Shown piece after piece: positions 1 through 7,528 of a stretch of 10,299 bases of DNA (its first letter is position 1; every line of letters starts with the position of its first letter). This DNA is from SZUA-217 sp036446835 (lineage in GTDB: Bacteria; Actinomycetota; Acidimicrobiia; Spongiisociales; ZC4RG35): contig JAZFTT010000087.1 in the NCBI GenBank assembly GCA_036446835.1, positions 1 to 10,299 of the forward strand, written 5' to 3'. The notes beneath the pieces were generated by a model, which saw only the letters and a list, made by a program, of their open reading frames with translations, was not told where the DNA came from and did no database searches. The position numbers and the translations under genes were made by a program.

Positions 1-1
1 C

Positions 2-2371
2 CGTCGGCTTGAAGACGAAGAACGTGCCGTTGCCACCCAGAACGCTCTTTCGTCCGAGGGTGCCCTCGCCGCTGCGCGGGGAGAAGTCAGCGCTTTGGAG
101 TCCGCGCAGATCCGCGATGAGCGCGAGCGAAAGGGGGTAACACACCGGCTCGAGGTACTCGCTTCCCAGAGACGCGACGAAACAGCCGAAGTAGATCGAA
201 TCAACGCTGAAATCAAGAGGACCGATGAGGAGATCACCACGATTCAGGCGGTCTATGACGACGCGTCGACCCGGCGAGCAGCAGACCAGGATGCCTGGTC
301 GACGGCCGAGGAGATCAGGGCCGGCAGTCGATTGGAAGTGGCCTCAGCGGAAGCCAGGGTCGACGCCATCAAGGCCGGCATCGAAGGCCGCTTCGATGCC
401 GAAGCGCGCCGGTTGGTGGAAGACGCCGGCGGAGTTGTCGGATCCCTGACGTCCCAACTCGACATCCCCGAAGGAATGGAAGCAGCCGTTGACGCGGCCC
501 TTGGTCGTTGGGTGAATGCGGTTGCGTTCGAAGATGTTGATGCTGTTCGCAATGTTGTGGAGAGTGTGAAGGGATCCGGTGGAGGCTCCGTTCCGGTGGT
601 CTCGGCCATGTCTGAGGGCTCCACTCCCGCCAGGGAAGTAGCTGCAAACCTCGGTGTCGAGGCCCTGATCGACCGGCTTGGGCCGGACGCCCATCCGGGC
701 CTGGCGACACGGCTTCTAGGTGATGTTGTCCTGGTCGAAGGTTGGGTGAGCGGATGGGACCTGATTGCCAAGCACCCGGCTCTCCGTGCCGTGACTCCGG
801 AGGGCGATCTCATCTCCGTCTATGGCGTGCACATTGCCAATCCTGATGGGGCCGGAGTGGCAATGTTGGAGGCGGCAGAGGTGGCACTGGAACGATCATC
901 AACAGCCTTGGCTCGCGCCGAGTCGATTCACAATGCCGCGCAGCGCGACTTTGATGCCAGCCGCGAGGTGGAGAGGTCGGCTCTCGAACGTCTTGAGGCG
1001 GCCGAAGCCGGATTGGCCGGACGATCAGAAGCCATGCGGAGTCTCCAGAAGTCGGTTGACTCTGTTCGCGAGGAACAGGCCAGGTTGGAGGAGCGTGAGA
1101 CTGCATTGACCGACACGATTGACCAGGGCCGACGTCAGATCGAAGAGTTGAGATCTCGTCTCGAGGCCCTCGAGGGCGATGAGGCGGAGCAGATGAGGGT
1201 CTGGGACGAGCTGGAGGCACGTCGTGTCCAGGTGGGCGCTGATCGCGAGCTGGGCCGCTCCCAGTGGCAGGATGCCGCAGGGAAACTTCGGAGCATCGTT
1301 GAGCGCGAGCGTCTTCTCCAGGAGAGATTGGCCCGCATCGATGCCGAAACGCGACGACTCGATTCCGGCCATGAGCCAGAATCCGACCCAGGGAAACTCG
1401 CTGAAGTAGAGGACTTCGCCCGTCGCGCCTTGTCGGTGCTCTCGCTTCGTATCGAGGAGCTCAGGGACCGCCAGACCCATTTGCGGAGTGAGAATGAGGG
1501 AGTCCTCGGGGATCTCGAGACTGTGCGCGACGAGCACGATTCACTTCTCACGGCCATCAACGATGCCCGGGAGCGCGGCGCCGAGCTCGACGTCACACTC
1601 GCAGAGCTTCGTCTCCATCGAGAGGCTGTTGTCGAGTCGATCCGACGAGATGCCGATTCCGATGTCGACGCGGCAATGGGTGCCCCCCGACCCGAACTGG
1701 GAGAGGACACCAATCTCGAGGCGCTCCTCGAGTCGAAGAGCGCTCAGCTGAGCCGCCTGGGGCCGATCAACCCTCTGGCCGCTAAAGAGTTCCGGGAGTT
1801 GGATGAGCGTCACACCTTCCTGTCGGATCAGATTAGTGACATCGAGTCGTCCCGGTCTGAGCTCCGAAAGGTCATCACAGCCCTGGAAGAGGAAATCGAG
1901 CAGCGTTTCCAGGCTGCTTTCAGTGAGGTGGCTGAAGCATACGAGCGGTATTTCGCCGTTCTCTTTCCCGGCGGACGTGGCAGACTTCGGGTGATCGACG
2001 GCGACGCCACCCATTCAGGTGTGGCGATTGATGCCCAGCCACTGGGGAAGAAGGTCAGTCAGATGACCCTGCTCTCCGGTGGCGAGCGCAGCCTTGCGGC
2101 ACTGGCGTTTCTCTTCGCCGTGTTTGAAGCCCGGCCAAGCCCCTTTTATGTCCTGGACGAAGTGGAGGCCGCCCTCGACGACACCAACCTGCGCCGCTTT
2201 CTCCGCATCGTCGACGAGTTCAAACAGAGAGCCCAGCTTCTCATCGTGACCCACCAGCAGCAGACGATGGAAGCCGCCGATGTCCTCTATGGGGTGACCA
2301 TGGAGCCCGGTGGCTCGTCACAGGCCATCCGAAAGGACATGACGATGGTCGTTTCCGAACAGGTGGCATAG
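2..2371 (+). CDS. smc: Chromosome partition protein SMC, C-terminal two thirds (5' end outside window)
   Basis: SMC is the ATPase of the bacterial condensin complex (with ScpA and ScpB) that organises and helps segregate the chromosome. The frame is open to the left edge, leaving 789 residues of a protein usually near 1150-1200. The N-terminal head with the Walker A motif is therefore missing. In fragment numbering there is a charged coiled coil to about residue 140, then a globular hinge at about 144-286 (glycine-rich GGVVGSL start). A long second coiled coil rich in Glu, Arg and Leu follows to about 580, then the C-terminal head. The head shows the ABC signature LLSGGERSLAALAFLF near 690-705, Walker B FYVLDEVEAALDD near 715-727, and the H-loop segment IVTHQQQTME. 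It ends 13 nt before ftsY, a common smc-ftsY arrangement. Nothing looks broken, and the family call is secure. Confidence 0.97.
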   Translation, partial: RRLEDEERAVATQNALSSEGALAAARGEVSALESAQIRDERERKGVTHRLEVLASQRRDETAEVDRINAEIKRTDEEITTIQAVYDDASTRRAADQDAWSTAEEIRAGSRLEVASAEARVDAIKAGIEGRFDAEARRLVEDAGGVVGSLTSQLDIPEGMEAAVDAALGRWVNAVAFEDVDAVRNVVESVKGSGGGSVPVVSAMSEGSTPAREVAANLGVEALIDRLGPDAHPGLATRLLGDVVLVEGWVSGWDLIAKHPALRAVTPEGDLISVYGVHIANPDGAGVAMLEAAEVALERSSTALARAESIHNAAQRDFDASREVERSALERLEAAEAGLAGRSEAMRSLQKSVDSVREEQARLEERETALTDTIDQGRRQIEELRSRLEALEGDEAEQMRVWDELEARRVQVGADRELGRSQWQDAAGKLRSIVERERLLQERLARIDAETRRLDSGHEPESDPGKLAEVEDFARRALSVLSLRIEELRDRQTHLRSENEGVLGDLETVRDEHDSLLTAINDARERGAELDVTLAELRLHREAVVESIRRDADSDVDAAMGAPRPELGEDTNLEALLESKSAQLSRLGPINPLAAKEFRELDERHTFLSDQISDIESSRSELRKVITALEEEIEQRFQAAFSEVAEAYERYFAVLFPGGRGRLRVIDGDATHSGVAIDAQPLGKKVSQMTLLSGGERSLAALAFLFAVFEARPSPFYVLDEVEAALDDTNLRRFLRIVDEFKQRAQLLIVTHQQQTMEAADVLYGVTMEPGGSSQAIRKDMTMVVSEQVA

Positions 2372-2384
2372 GCTCCAATTCCGA

Positions 2385-3362
2385 ATGGATAACTCGATAC
2401 TGGTCACCCTCGTGGTCATTGCCGTCGTGGCGATGATCGTCGGGCTGCTGTTGTTTCGACGGACAGGAGAGGCCAAAGGCACCGTCGTCGAAGGGAACAG
2501 GCTGGCAAGAACAGCGGGCACCCTTGGGGTTGCTCTTCGCAAAGCGTGGAGATCGGGAATCGACGAGTCCACATGGGGCGAGATCGAGGAGGCCCTCCTC
2601 GCTGCGGATGTCGGAGTCGAGGCAGCCAGTCACATCGTGGATGGTGTCCGTTCCACGAAGCCAGAGACTGCCCGGGAGGCGAGGGCGGCGTTGTCCACGC
2701 GACTCAGGGGAGAGTTGGGCGATGGGGAGCGCGGCCTGACTACGAGGAGCCGGCCGTCCGTGTGGCTGGTGGTCGGAGTCAACGGCACCGGGAAGACAAC
2801 GACGGTCGCCAAACTGGCCAAACGACTCAAGGACGAGAACAAGACCGTCATTCTCGGTGCAGCAGACACCTACAGGGCGGCCGCAGGTGAGCAACTTCAG
2901 ACCTGGGGAGACCGTGTTGGAGTGGACGTGGTGGGAGGCCAGGCCGGCGGCGACCCTGCCTCTGTCGCCTTTGACACCCTGACCTCGGCTCGGGCCAAGG
3001 GGACCGATGTCGTGATCATCGATACGGCTGGACGGCTCCACGGAAACAAGAATTTGATGGCGGAGTTGGCCAAGATCCACCGGGTCGCCGCCGGTGATGG
3101 TGTCGTCGATGAGGTGCTCTTGGTCCTGGATGCGACTGCGGGACAGAACGGTCTGGCTCAGGTGCGCGAGTTCGCGGAGACGGTGCCGGTCACGGGCATC
3201 ATCCTGACAAAGCTGGATAGCACGGCTCGAGGCGGCATCATCATCGCCGTGGAGAAGGATCTTGGTGTTCCGGTGAAGCTCATTGGTGTGGGAGAAGGAT
3301 TAGACGACCTGTTGGAGTTCGACCCGGATAGCTTTGTCGATGCATTGCTGGAGGAATCATGA
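2385..3362 (+). CDS. ftsY: Signal recognition particle receptor FtsY
   Basis: FtsY is the membrane-associated GTPase that receives ribosome-Ffh complexes and passes nascent membrane proteins to the translocon. The 325-residue protein begins with a hydrophobic segment at about 5-24 followed by Arg-Arg, a membrane anchor seen in many actinobacterial FtsY proteins in place of a long acidic A domain. The helical N domain spans about 40-115 and the GTPase G domain about 125-325. Visible G motifs are GVNGTGKTTT (131-140), DTYRAAA (161-167), DTAGRLHG (213-220), TKLDSTARGG (275-284) and the closing GVGE loop (301-304). The ATG at 2385 is 13 nt after the smc stop with only a weak Shine-Dalgarno. It was chosen because it precedes the membrane segment, and the gene probably depends on read-through from smc. 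Its TGA overlaps the cdd ATG by 4 nt. Confidence 0.98.
   Translation: MDNSILVTLVVIAVVAMIVGLLLFRRTGEAKGTVVEGNRLARTAGTLGVALRKAWRSGIDESTWGEIEEALLAADVGVEAASHIVDGVRSTKPETAREARAALSTRLRGELGDGERGLTTRSRPSVWLVVGVNGTGKTTTVAKLAKRLKDENKTVILGAADTYRAAAGEQLQTWGDRVGVDVVGGQAGGDPASVAFDTLTSARAKGTDVVIIDTAGRLHGNKNLMAELAKIHRVAAGDGVVDEVLLVLDATAGQNGLAQVREFAETVPVTGIILTKLDSTARGGIIIAVEKDLGVPVKLIGVGEGLDDLLEFDPDSFVDALLEES
3350..3354 (+). promoter_or_regulatory. Ribosome binding site for cdd
   Basis: A GGAGG lies inside the last codons of ftsY, 4 nt before the ATG at 3359. It supports the cdd start that overlaps the ftsY stop (ATGA), and with it translational coupling of the two genes. Confidence 0.7.
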
Positions 3363-3748
3363 ACAACGATGAACTTGCTTTGGCGGCACGAGAGGCTGCT
3401 GAGGGCTCATACTCCCCGTACTCGCACTTTCGGGTTGGCGCCGTTGTGGTAGGTGCGGATGGGGAGATCTTCACGGGCGCCAACATCGAGAATGCCTCCT
3501 ACCCGGTCTCCTCGTGTGCAGAATCTACCGCGATCAACACGGCCGTCTCCCGGGGTATCCGAAAAATCGTCTGTATTGCGGTCGCGTGTATCGACGCGGA
3601 CAGCGTCGAAGGGGCATACCCGTGTGGTCGCTGCCGTCAGGAAATGGCGGAATTCGGCGTCGAGAAGGTGATCGTGACCGCCGGGGATGGCTCAGTCGTC
3701 CGGGAGCACACCCTCGAAGAGCTGTTGCCTCACCAATTCAACCTCTGA
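3359..3748 (+). CDS. cdd: Cytidine deaminase, homotetrameric small type
   Basis: The predicted enzyme hydrolyses cytidine or deoxycytidine to uridine or deoxyuridine plus ammonia, a cytosolic step of pyrimidine salvage. At 129 residues it has the length of the homotetrameric B. subtilis/human class. The N-terminal SYSPYSHFRVGAVV and the substrate motif GANIENASYP (40-49) are present. The zinc-site motifs are CAES (Cys53 and catalytic Glu55) and PCGRC (Cys89 and Cys92). The residue after the catalytic Glu is Ser56, where the B. subtilis and human enzymes have Arg. In B. subtilis that Arg offsets the charge of the zinc thiolates, so metal-site tuning may differ, although actinobacterial enzymes vary here. 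The start has a good GGAGG and a 4-nt overlap with ftsY. Its partner in salvage, deoA, lies on the opposite strand 2.5 kb away. The stop is 3 nt from that of the convergent lipoprotein gene. Confidence 0.95.
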   Translation: MNNDELALAAREAAEGSYSPYSHFRVGAVVVGADGEIFTGANIENASYPVSSCAESTAINTAVSRGIRKIVCIAVACIDADSVEGAYPCGRCRQEMAEFGVEKVIVTAGDGSVVREHTLEELLPHQFNL

Positions 3749-3751
3749 CTC

Positions 3752-4411
3752 TCAACCAACGTCCCAATGGGCGGCCTCGGCGGGAGGCGCGGTATTTGCC
3801 AGGATCGTCACACTGTCGACGGTCGTCTGAACGAAGCCGCTCCAAATCCCGGCCTCGACGGCCACCGAACTGCGCCCGTGTCCTGAGCTGCCCCACTCCA
3901 CATAGCTGATGATGTCGGTCGCCCTGCCGAAAAGTGCTGACGTATACAGCCCGACTTCTCCGTCGACGGGTTTGAGCGTGCCGATGGCGGCAATCTCGTC
4001 GATGGTGATCGCGCCGGGCGGGGGTTGGAACACGCTCCCTCCGGTGCTGATGGCGACGAATCCGCCAGCCGGCACGTCGACGTCAGGGATAGCGAAGTAG
4101 GACGGCAGCTGACAGAGGAAGTGTCCGCCGAGGTTTCCGGCTTCATCGCCGATATTGGTGATGACGACCATTCCTCCATCTCCGAATGAAATGCTGGTGA
4201 GCACGAACCGAGCACCGGAAACCGGGGGTGTGGTGGTAGTCGTTTCCTCGGCCGGCGCACTGGTGGTTGTCCCGGCAATGCTGGTCGTCGTTTCGGGTGC
4301 GACCGTGGTCGCGGGTTCTGAATCGGTGGTAGTGGTGGTCGCCGTCTCACCCGCCGCGCCGCAGGCAGCGACTATCAGAGTCAGCACGGCGAAAGTGATC
4401 CGGGCGCGCAT
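3752..4411 (-). CDS. Predicted secreted lipoprotein with Thr-rich linker and lamin-tail-like domain, function unknown
   Basis: This 219-residue protein matches no enzyme I know. Residues 1-16 form a short signal peptide with Arg at 2 and 4 and a hydrophobic core. It ends in the lipobox VAAC, so Cys17 would be lipidated and the protein anchored outside the cytoplasmic membrane. Residues 18-65 are a low-complexity linker of Thr, Glu, Ala and Pro with runs of four or five Thr, probably a flexible, perhaps glycosylated spacer. From about 68 to 205 there is a beta-rich region with VVITNIGDEAGNLGGHFLC, IPDVDVPAGGFVAIS and ISYVEWGSSGHGR segments. This resembles the immunoglobulin-like lamin tail domain (LTD) found in secreted bacterial proteins; I assign it from memory of the pattern. 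The ATG at 4411 has no clear Shine-Dalgarno, but the signal peptide supports it. The gene lies 32 nt after etfA on the same strand and may be co-transcribed with it. Confidence 0.75.
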   Translation of the reverse strand: MRARITFAVLTLIVAACGAAGETATTTTTDSEPATTVAPETTTSIAGTTTSAPAEETTTTTPPVSGARFVLTSISFGDGGMVVITNIGDEAGNLGGHFLCQLPSYFAIPDVDVPAGGFVAISTGGSVFQPPPGAITIDEIAAIGTLKPVDGEVGLYTSALFGRATDIISYVEWGSSGHGRSSVAVEAGIWSGFVQTTVDSVTILANTAPPAEAAHWDVG

Positions 4412-4443
4412 AAGGGAAGCCTACGCGTTTTCCCGGCTATCGG

Positions 4444-5391
4444 TCAGCGGCTTTCGAGCGCGTCGATCAACTGTGGAAGCACACTGTGGACGTCACCCAC
4501 GATCCCGAGGTCGGCCACCGAGAATATAGGGGCATCGGGATCCTTGTTGATGGCGATGATGGTGCCGGCGTCCTTCATGCCGACAAGATGCTGCATCGCC
4601 CCCGAGATACCGACGGCGATGTAGACATCAGGCTTGACGGTCTTGCCCGTCTGCCCCACCTGTTTCGCATAAGGGACCCAGCCTGCATCGACAATGGCCC
4701 GTGTGGCACCGGTGGCGGCGCCCAACTGCTTGGCGAGTTTCTCGACCAACTCGTAGCCCTCGGACGAACCAAGACCGCGTCCCCCGGCTACGACGACGCC
4801 GGCATCACCAAGCTGGGGCCCTTCGCGCTCTTCGACGTGGGATTCGACGATCTTCGCCTCAGAGTCGCCAACATCGGAAAGATCGAGAGTGTCAACCGAA
4901 GGGGCATCTCCTCCCGTTGCTTCCGCCGCAAATGACTTGGGACGAATCAGCACCAGGAACGGCCCGTTCGATGACGATGCGGTGGCGATCTGGCTGCCAG
5001 CAAAGATCTCGTGATCCGTCTCCACACCTTCGTCCGTCAGACGGACATCCGAAGCATTGGCCAGAACTCCGACGCCCAATCGAGCGGCAAGACGTCCGGC
5101 CACGTCTCTGTCGGTGTAGGCCTGGCCGAACAAGACCAGTTCCGGCGACTCGGCGGCCATCCGGTCGGCAAGGGCAGCGGCGAGTGGTCCCGACGGGAGT
5201 CGGTCGCCGCTGTCTGCGTGTAGCACCGAGCTAGCCCCGTGCTCGCCCAGGACGGCGAATGCTTCGTCGCTCCCGGTCCCGAGATAGACAGCGGTGACAT
5301 CGCCAACCGTTCTTGCCTTGGCCAGAAGCTCGAGTCCCAGGACCGACGGCGTTGCGTTGACTTCTTCGATGAACACCCATACCGACGCCAT
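4444..5391 (-). CDS. etfA: Electron transfer flavoprotein alpha subunit (FAD-binding)
   Basis: EtfA pairs with EtfB to form a soluble FAD-containing heterodimer that takes electrons from acyl-CoA and related dehydrogenases and passes them to a membrane ETF:quinone oxidoreductase. The 315-residue length is normal. Residues 1-190 form the nucleotide-binding-like domain I, and the C-terminal third binds FAD. That region shows GGRGLGSSEGYELV (203-216), GQTGKTV (246-252), the family signature YIAVGISGAMQHLVG (257-271), INKDPDAPIF (281-290) and DLGIVGD (294-300). The ATG at 5391 follows the etfB stop by one base, with AAAGGTGA at 5398-5405 as the likely ribosome binding site inside etfB. No acyl-CoA dehydrogenase or ETF dehydrogenase gene is adjacent, so the electron donor cannot be read from context. 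The sequence resembles mycobacterial FixB-type subunits. Confidence 0.97.
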   Translation of the reverse strand: MASVWVFIEEVNATPSVLGLELLAKARTVGDVTAVYLGTGSDEAFAVLGEHGASSVLHADSGDRLPSGPLAAALADRMAAESPELVLFGQAYTDRDVAGRLAARLGVGVLANASDVRLTDEGVETDHEIFAGSQIATASSSNGPFLVLIRPKSFAAEATGGDAPSVDTLDLSDVGDSEAKIVESHVEEREGPQLGDAGVVVAGGRGLGSSEGYELVEKLAKQLGAATGATRAIVDAGWVPYAKQVGQTGKTVKPDVYIAVGISGAMQHLVGMKDAGTIIAINKDPDAPIFSVADLGIVGDVHSVLPQLIDALESR

Positions 5392-5392
5392 C

Positions 5393-6151
5393 TCAGATCA
5401 CCTTTCTCTCTTCGAGGAGCGAGACGATGGCCTGGTAGGCCTCACCGTCGTCTTCGATTTTCTGACCAGCCGCTCTCTCAGTCCCATCCGAGATCGAGAT
5501 GACTTTCTGATCGGACGAGGTCTCGACGCCGAGGTCGTCGAGAGTCAGATGCTCCACCGGCTTCTTCTTGGCGTCCATGATCCCTTTGAAGGTGGGATAA
5601 CGAGGCTCGACCGCGCCAGCAGTAACCGATACGACAGCAGGCAGATCTGTCGCCACCACGTCGTAACCGTCGTCGGTCTGACGGTCGATGGTTACCGTTC
5701 CGTCGCCGATATCGACGTTTTTCGCATAGGTGAGTGCGGGAGTGCCGAGGTGCTCAGCGAGCATCTGAGGAATGACTCCCGAGTATCCGTCCGTCGACTC
5801 GGTGCCGGCTATTACCAGATCAAAGCCTTCCCTTTCGATAGCGGCAGCGAGAACTCTCGACGTTGTCAGGGCATCGGCGCCACGAAGCGAGCCATCTTCG
5901 ATGATGATTGCCTTGTCGGCGCCCATGGCCAGGGCCTGACGAATTCCCTGGGCGTTGCCGGCAGGTCCCATGCTCACCAATGTGAGCGTTCCCTCGTTGG
6001 CCTGGGCCAGCTGAAGACCCATTTCCACCCCATAGCGGTCGGTGTCGTCGAGGATCTGGTCGTCAGGGCGTGTCAACCAGTGCGTTCCCTCTTCGAGGGT
6101 GTAAGGGGTGGCCGGATCGGGGATCTGCTTGACACAGACGAGGACCTTCAT
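5393..6151 (-). CDS. etfB: Electron transfer flavoprotein beta subunit
   Basis: This is the partner of EtfA, carrying AMP in ordinary ETFs or a second FAD in electron-bifurcating ones. The 252-residue protein starts with the typical MKVLVCVKQIPDP. It has the nucleotide-loop segment AGTESTDGYSGVIPQ (115-129) and the beta-signature region VTIDRQTDDGYDVVATDLPAVVSV (about 153-176). It then has EPRYPTFKGIMDAKKKPVE (182-200), equivalent to the recognition loop that docks partner dehydrogenases. The pattern looks like mycobacterial FixA and suggests an ordinary, non-bifurcating ETF, but I cannot decide this without a phylogeny. The ATG at 6151 has a strong AAGGAG 9 nt upstream. A 66-nt gap separates it from the deoA stop. 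No convincing promoter or terminator is visible there, so etfBA could be read from upstream or from an unseen promoter. Confidence 0.97.
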   Translation of the reverse strand: MKVLVCVKQIPDPATPYTLEEGTHWLTRPDDQILDDTDRYGVEMGLQLAQANEGTLTLVSMGPAGNAQGIRQALAMGADKAIIIEDGSLRGADALTTSRVLAAAIEREGFDLVIAGTESTDGYSGVIPQMLAEHLGTPALTYAKNVDIGDGTVTIDRQTDDGYDVVATDLPAVVSVTAGAVEPRYPTFKGIMDAKKKPVEHLTLDDLGVETSSDQKVISISDGTERAAGQKIEDDGEAYQAIVSLLEERKVI

Positions 6152-6160
6152 ACCGCATAG

Positions 6161-6166
6161 CTCCTT
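6161..6166 (-). promoter_or_regulatory. Strong ribosome binding site for etfB
   Basis: AAGGAG on the minus strand lies 9 nt before the etfB ATG at 6151. It is the clearest Shine-Dalgarno in the minus-strand block. It favours this start over an out-of-frame ATG a few bases upstream, which is too close to the site to use it. Confidence 0.75.
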
Positions 6167-6217
6167 GTTCGAATTCGGCGGCGATGGTAACTGGCTGTCG
6201 CGCTATGAAATCCACGC

Positions 6218-7528
6218 TCAGAAGCTTCCGGAATCGATGCGTTCCACTATCAGATCGGGGGCCTGAACAGGCTCCTCGGCAATGACAAAAGCAGCGCCAA
6301 GCCGGTCTTGCTGAGCGAGCCAGCGCGAGTCGTCTGAATATCTGACAGTGGCGAGAATGTCACCCCGGGACACCGGGTCGCCGATCTTGGCGTGGACAGT
6401 TATCCCCACCCCAGGGTCGATCACATCGTCTGTTCGTTCGCGTCCTGCGCCAAGTCGGGTGGCGGCGATACCGATAGATCGGGCATCGCAGACATGGAGG
6501 TACCCGGCCTTGTCGGCGGTGATGGTCGTTTGGTGTCGGGCTACCGGGAGAAGAGAGGTGTCGCGAATCTGATCGCTGTCGCCTCCATGTGCTTCCGTCA
6601 CCTCGATGAACTTGTTGAGAGCGTCGCCAGAGGCGAGCGCATCTCCAAGACGCTCACGCCCCCCGTCGATGCCTGCCAGCTCCAACATCACCTCGCCGAA
6701 AGCGAGCGTCAGCTCAACGACGTCGTCAGGGCCCGATCCCCTGAGAACGTCCACAGATTCCTTGATCTCATTGGCGTTCCCGACCTCATGACCTAAGGGC
6801 TGCTCCATTGAGGTGATGAAGGCCACGGTGTTCACCCCGTACGACTCACCGACGCCGACCATGGTTTGGGCCAACTCCCGCGAGCTGTCCAGCTCCTGCA
6901 TCTGGGCCCCGGATCCGGTCTTGACGTCGAGGAATAGACCATCGAGGCCTTCGGCCAGTTTCTTCGACATGATCGAGCTGGAAATGAGGGGGATCGAGGG
7001 AACAGTGCCGGTGGCGTCGCGGAGGGCGTAGAACTCGCGGTCGGCGGGCACTATGGTCTCCGATTGCCCGGCCATGACGAGCCCGTGTCTGACCAAGATC
7101 GAGCGGAACTCGTCCGTCTGAAGGCCAGTGGTGAAGCCGGTGATCGACTCCAGCTTGTCTAGCGTTCCCCCGGTGTGGCCGAGACCACGGCCAGAGATCA
7201 TCGGAATGGCCACACCACACGATGCCACTAGGGGCGCCAGTGGGATTGAGATCTTGTCACCAACACCGCCAGTCGAGTGTTTGTCGACCTTCGGTGCTGC
7301 CACATCGGAGAAGTCCATCACATCGCCGGAATGGAGCATCGAAAGGGTCCACGCGCTCAGCTCCGCGTTATTCATTCCATTGAGGAGAATTGCCATCGCC
7401 ATCGCCGACATCTGATAGTCGGCCACCGTCCCCTTCGTGTAGGCGTCGACAAACCAGGCGATGGCATCTGTGCTGAGCACGCCATGGTCACGTTTGGTTT
7501 CGATCAGTTCGGTTGCACTGAACGCCAT
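6218..7528 (-). CDS. deoA: Thymidine / pyrimidine-nucleoside phosphorylase
   Basis: The predicted enzyme cleaves thymidine, deoxyuridine or uridine with phosphate to the free base and (deoxy)ribose 1-phosphate in cytosolic nucleoside salvage. The 436-residue length matches E. coli DeoA (440) and B. subtilis Pdp. The phosphate-site segment VDKHSTGGVGDK (81-92) and the family signature SGRGLGHTGGTLDKLESI (112-129) are intact. YALRDATGTV (167-176) and SIPLISSSIMSKKLAEG (178-194) carry the substrate residues Arg170, Ser185 and Lys189 (E. coli 171, 186, 190). The normally near-invariant GSGAFM reads GSGAQM: Gln209 replaces the base-pocket Phe (E. coli 210). The C-terminal domain with IGIAATRLGAGRERTDDVIDPGVGI looks more like Pdp than E. 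coli DeoA, so uridine may also be a substrate. The ATG at 7528 shares one base with the argC stop (TGATG), which suggests translational coupling to the arginine genes. Family certain, specificity not. Confidence 0.93.
   Translation of the reverse strand: MAFSATELIETKRDHGVLSTDAIAWFVDAYTKGTVADYQMSAMAMAILLNGMNNAELSAWTLSMLHSGDVMDFSDVAAPKVDKHSTGGVGDKISIPLAPLVASCGVAIPMISGRGLGHTGGTLDKLESITGFTTGLQTDEFRSILVRHGLVMAGQSETIVPADREFYALRDATGTVPSIPLISSSIMSKKLAEGLDGLFLDVKTGSGAQMQELDSSRELAQTMVGVGESYGVNTVAFITSMEQPLGHEVGNANEIKESVDVLRGSGPDDVVELTLAFGEVMLELAGIDGGRERLGDALASGDALNKFIEVTEAHGGDSDQIRDTSLLPVARHQTTITADKAGYLHVCDARSIGIAATRLGAGRERTDDVIDPGVGITVHAKIGDPVSRGDILATVRYSDDSRWLAQQDRLGAAFVIAEEPVQAPDLIVERIDSGSF

Noticed and set aside
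2241..3080. 279-codon open frame on the minus strand across the smc-ftsY junction
   Set aside because: It lies opposite SMC head and FtsY GTPase motifs, and the translation is low-complexity Arg, Pro, Ser and His without recognisable features.
4414..4434. Inverted repeat GGGAA / TTCCC in the 32-nt gap between etfA and the lipoprotein gene
   Set aside because: The stem is only 5 bp with an 11-nt loop and no T-run, so it is too weak to call a terminator or attenuator.
4444..6151. Electron-bifurcating ETF system
   Set aside because: No partner dehydrogenase or FixC/FixX gene is adjacent, and the sequence resembles mycobacterial FixA/FixB of the ordinary type. A phylogeny would be needed to be certain.
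5294..6160. Long open frame on the plus strand (288 codons) opposite etfB and the start of etfA
   Set aside because: It is antisense to two genes with clear family motifs throughout. Its translation shows no domain, and it arises from high-GC codon structure.
6152..6217. Possible promoter or terminator in the 66-nt gap between deoA and etfB
   Set aside because: I found no convincing -35/-10 pair and no stable hairpin followed by a T-run. Only the etfB Shine-Dalgarno is clear.
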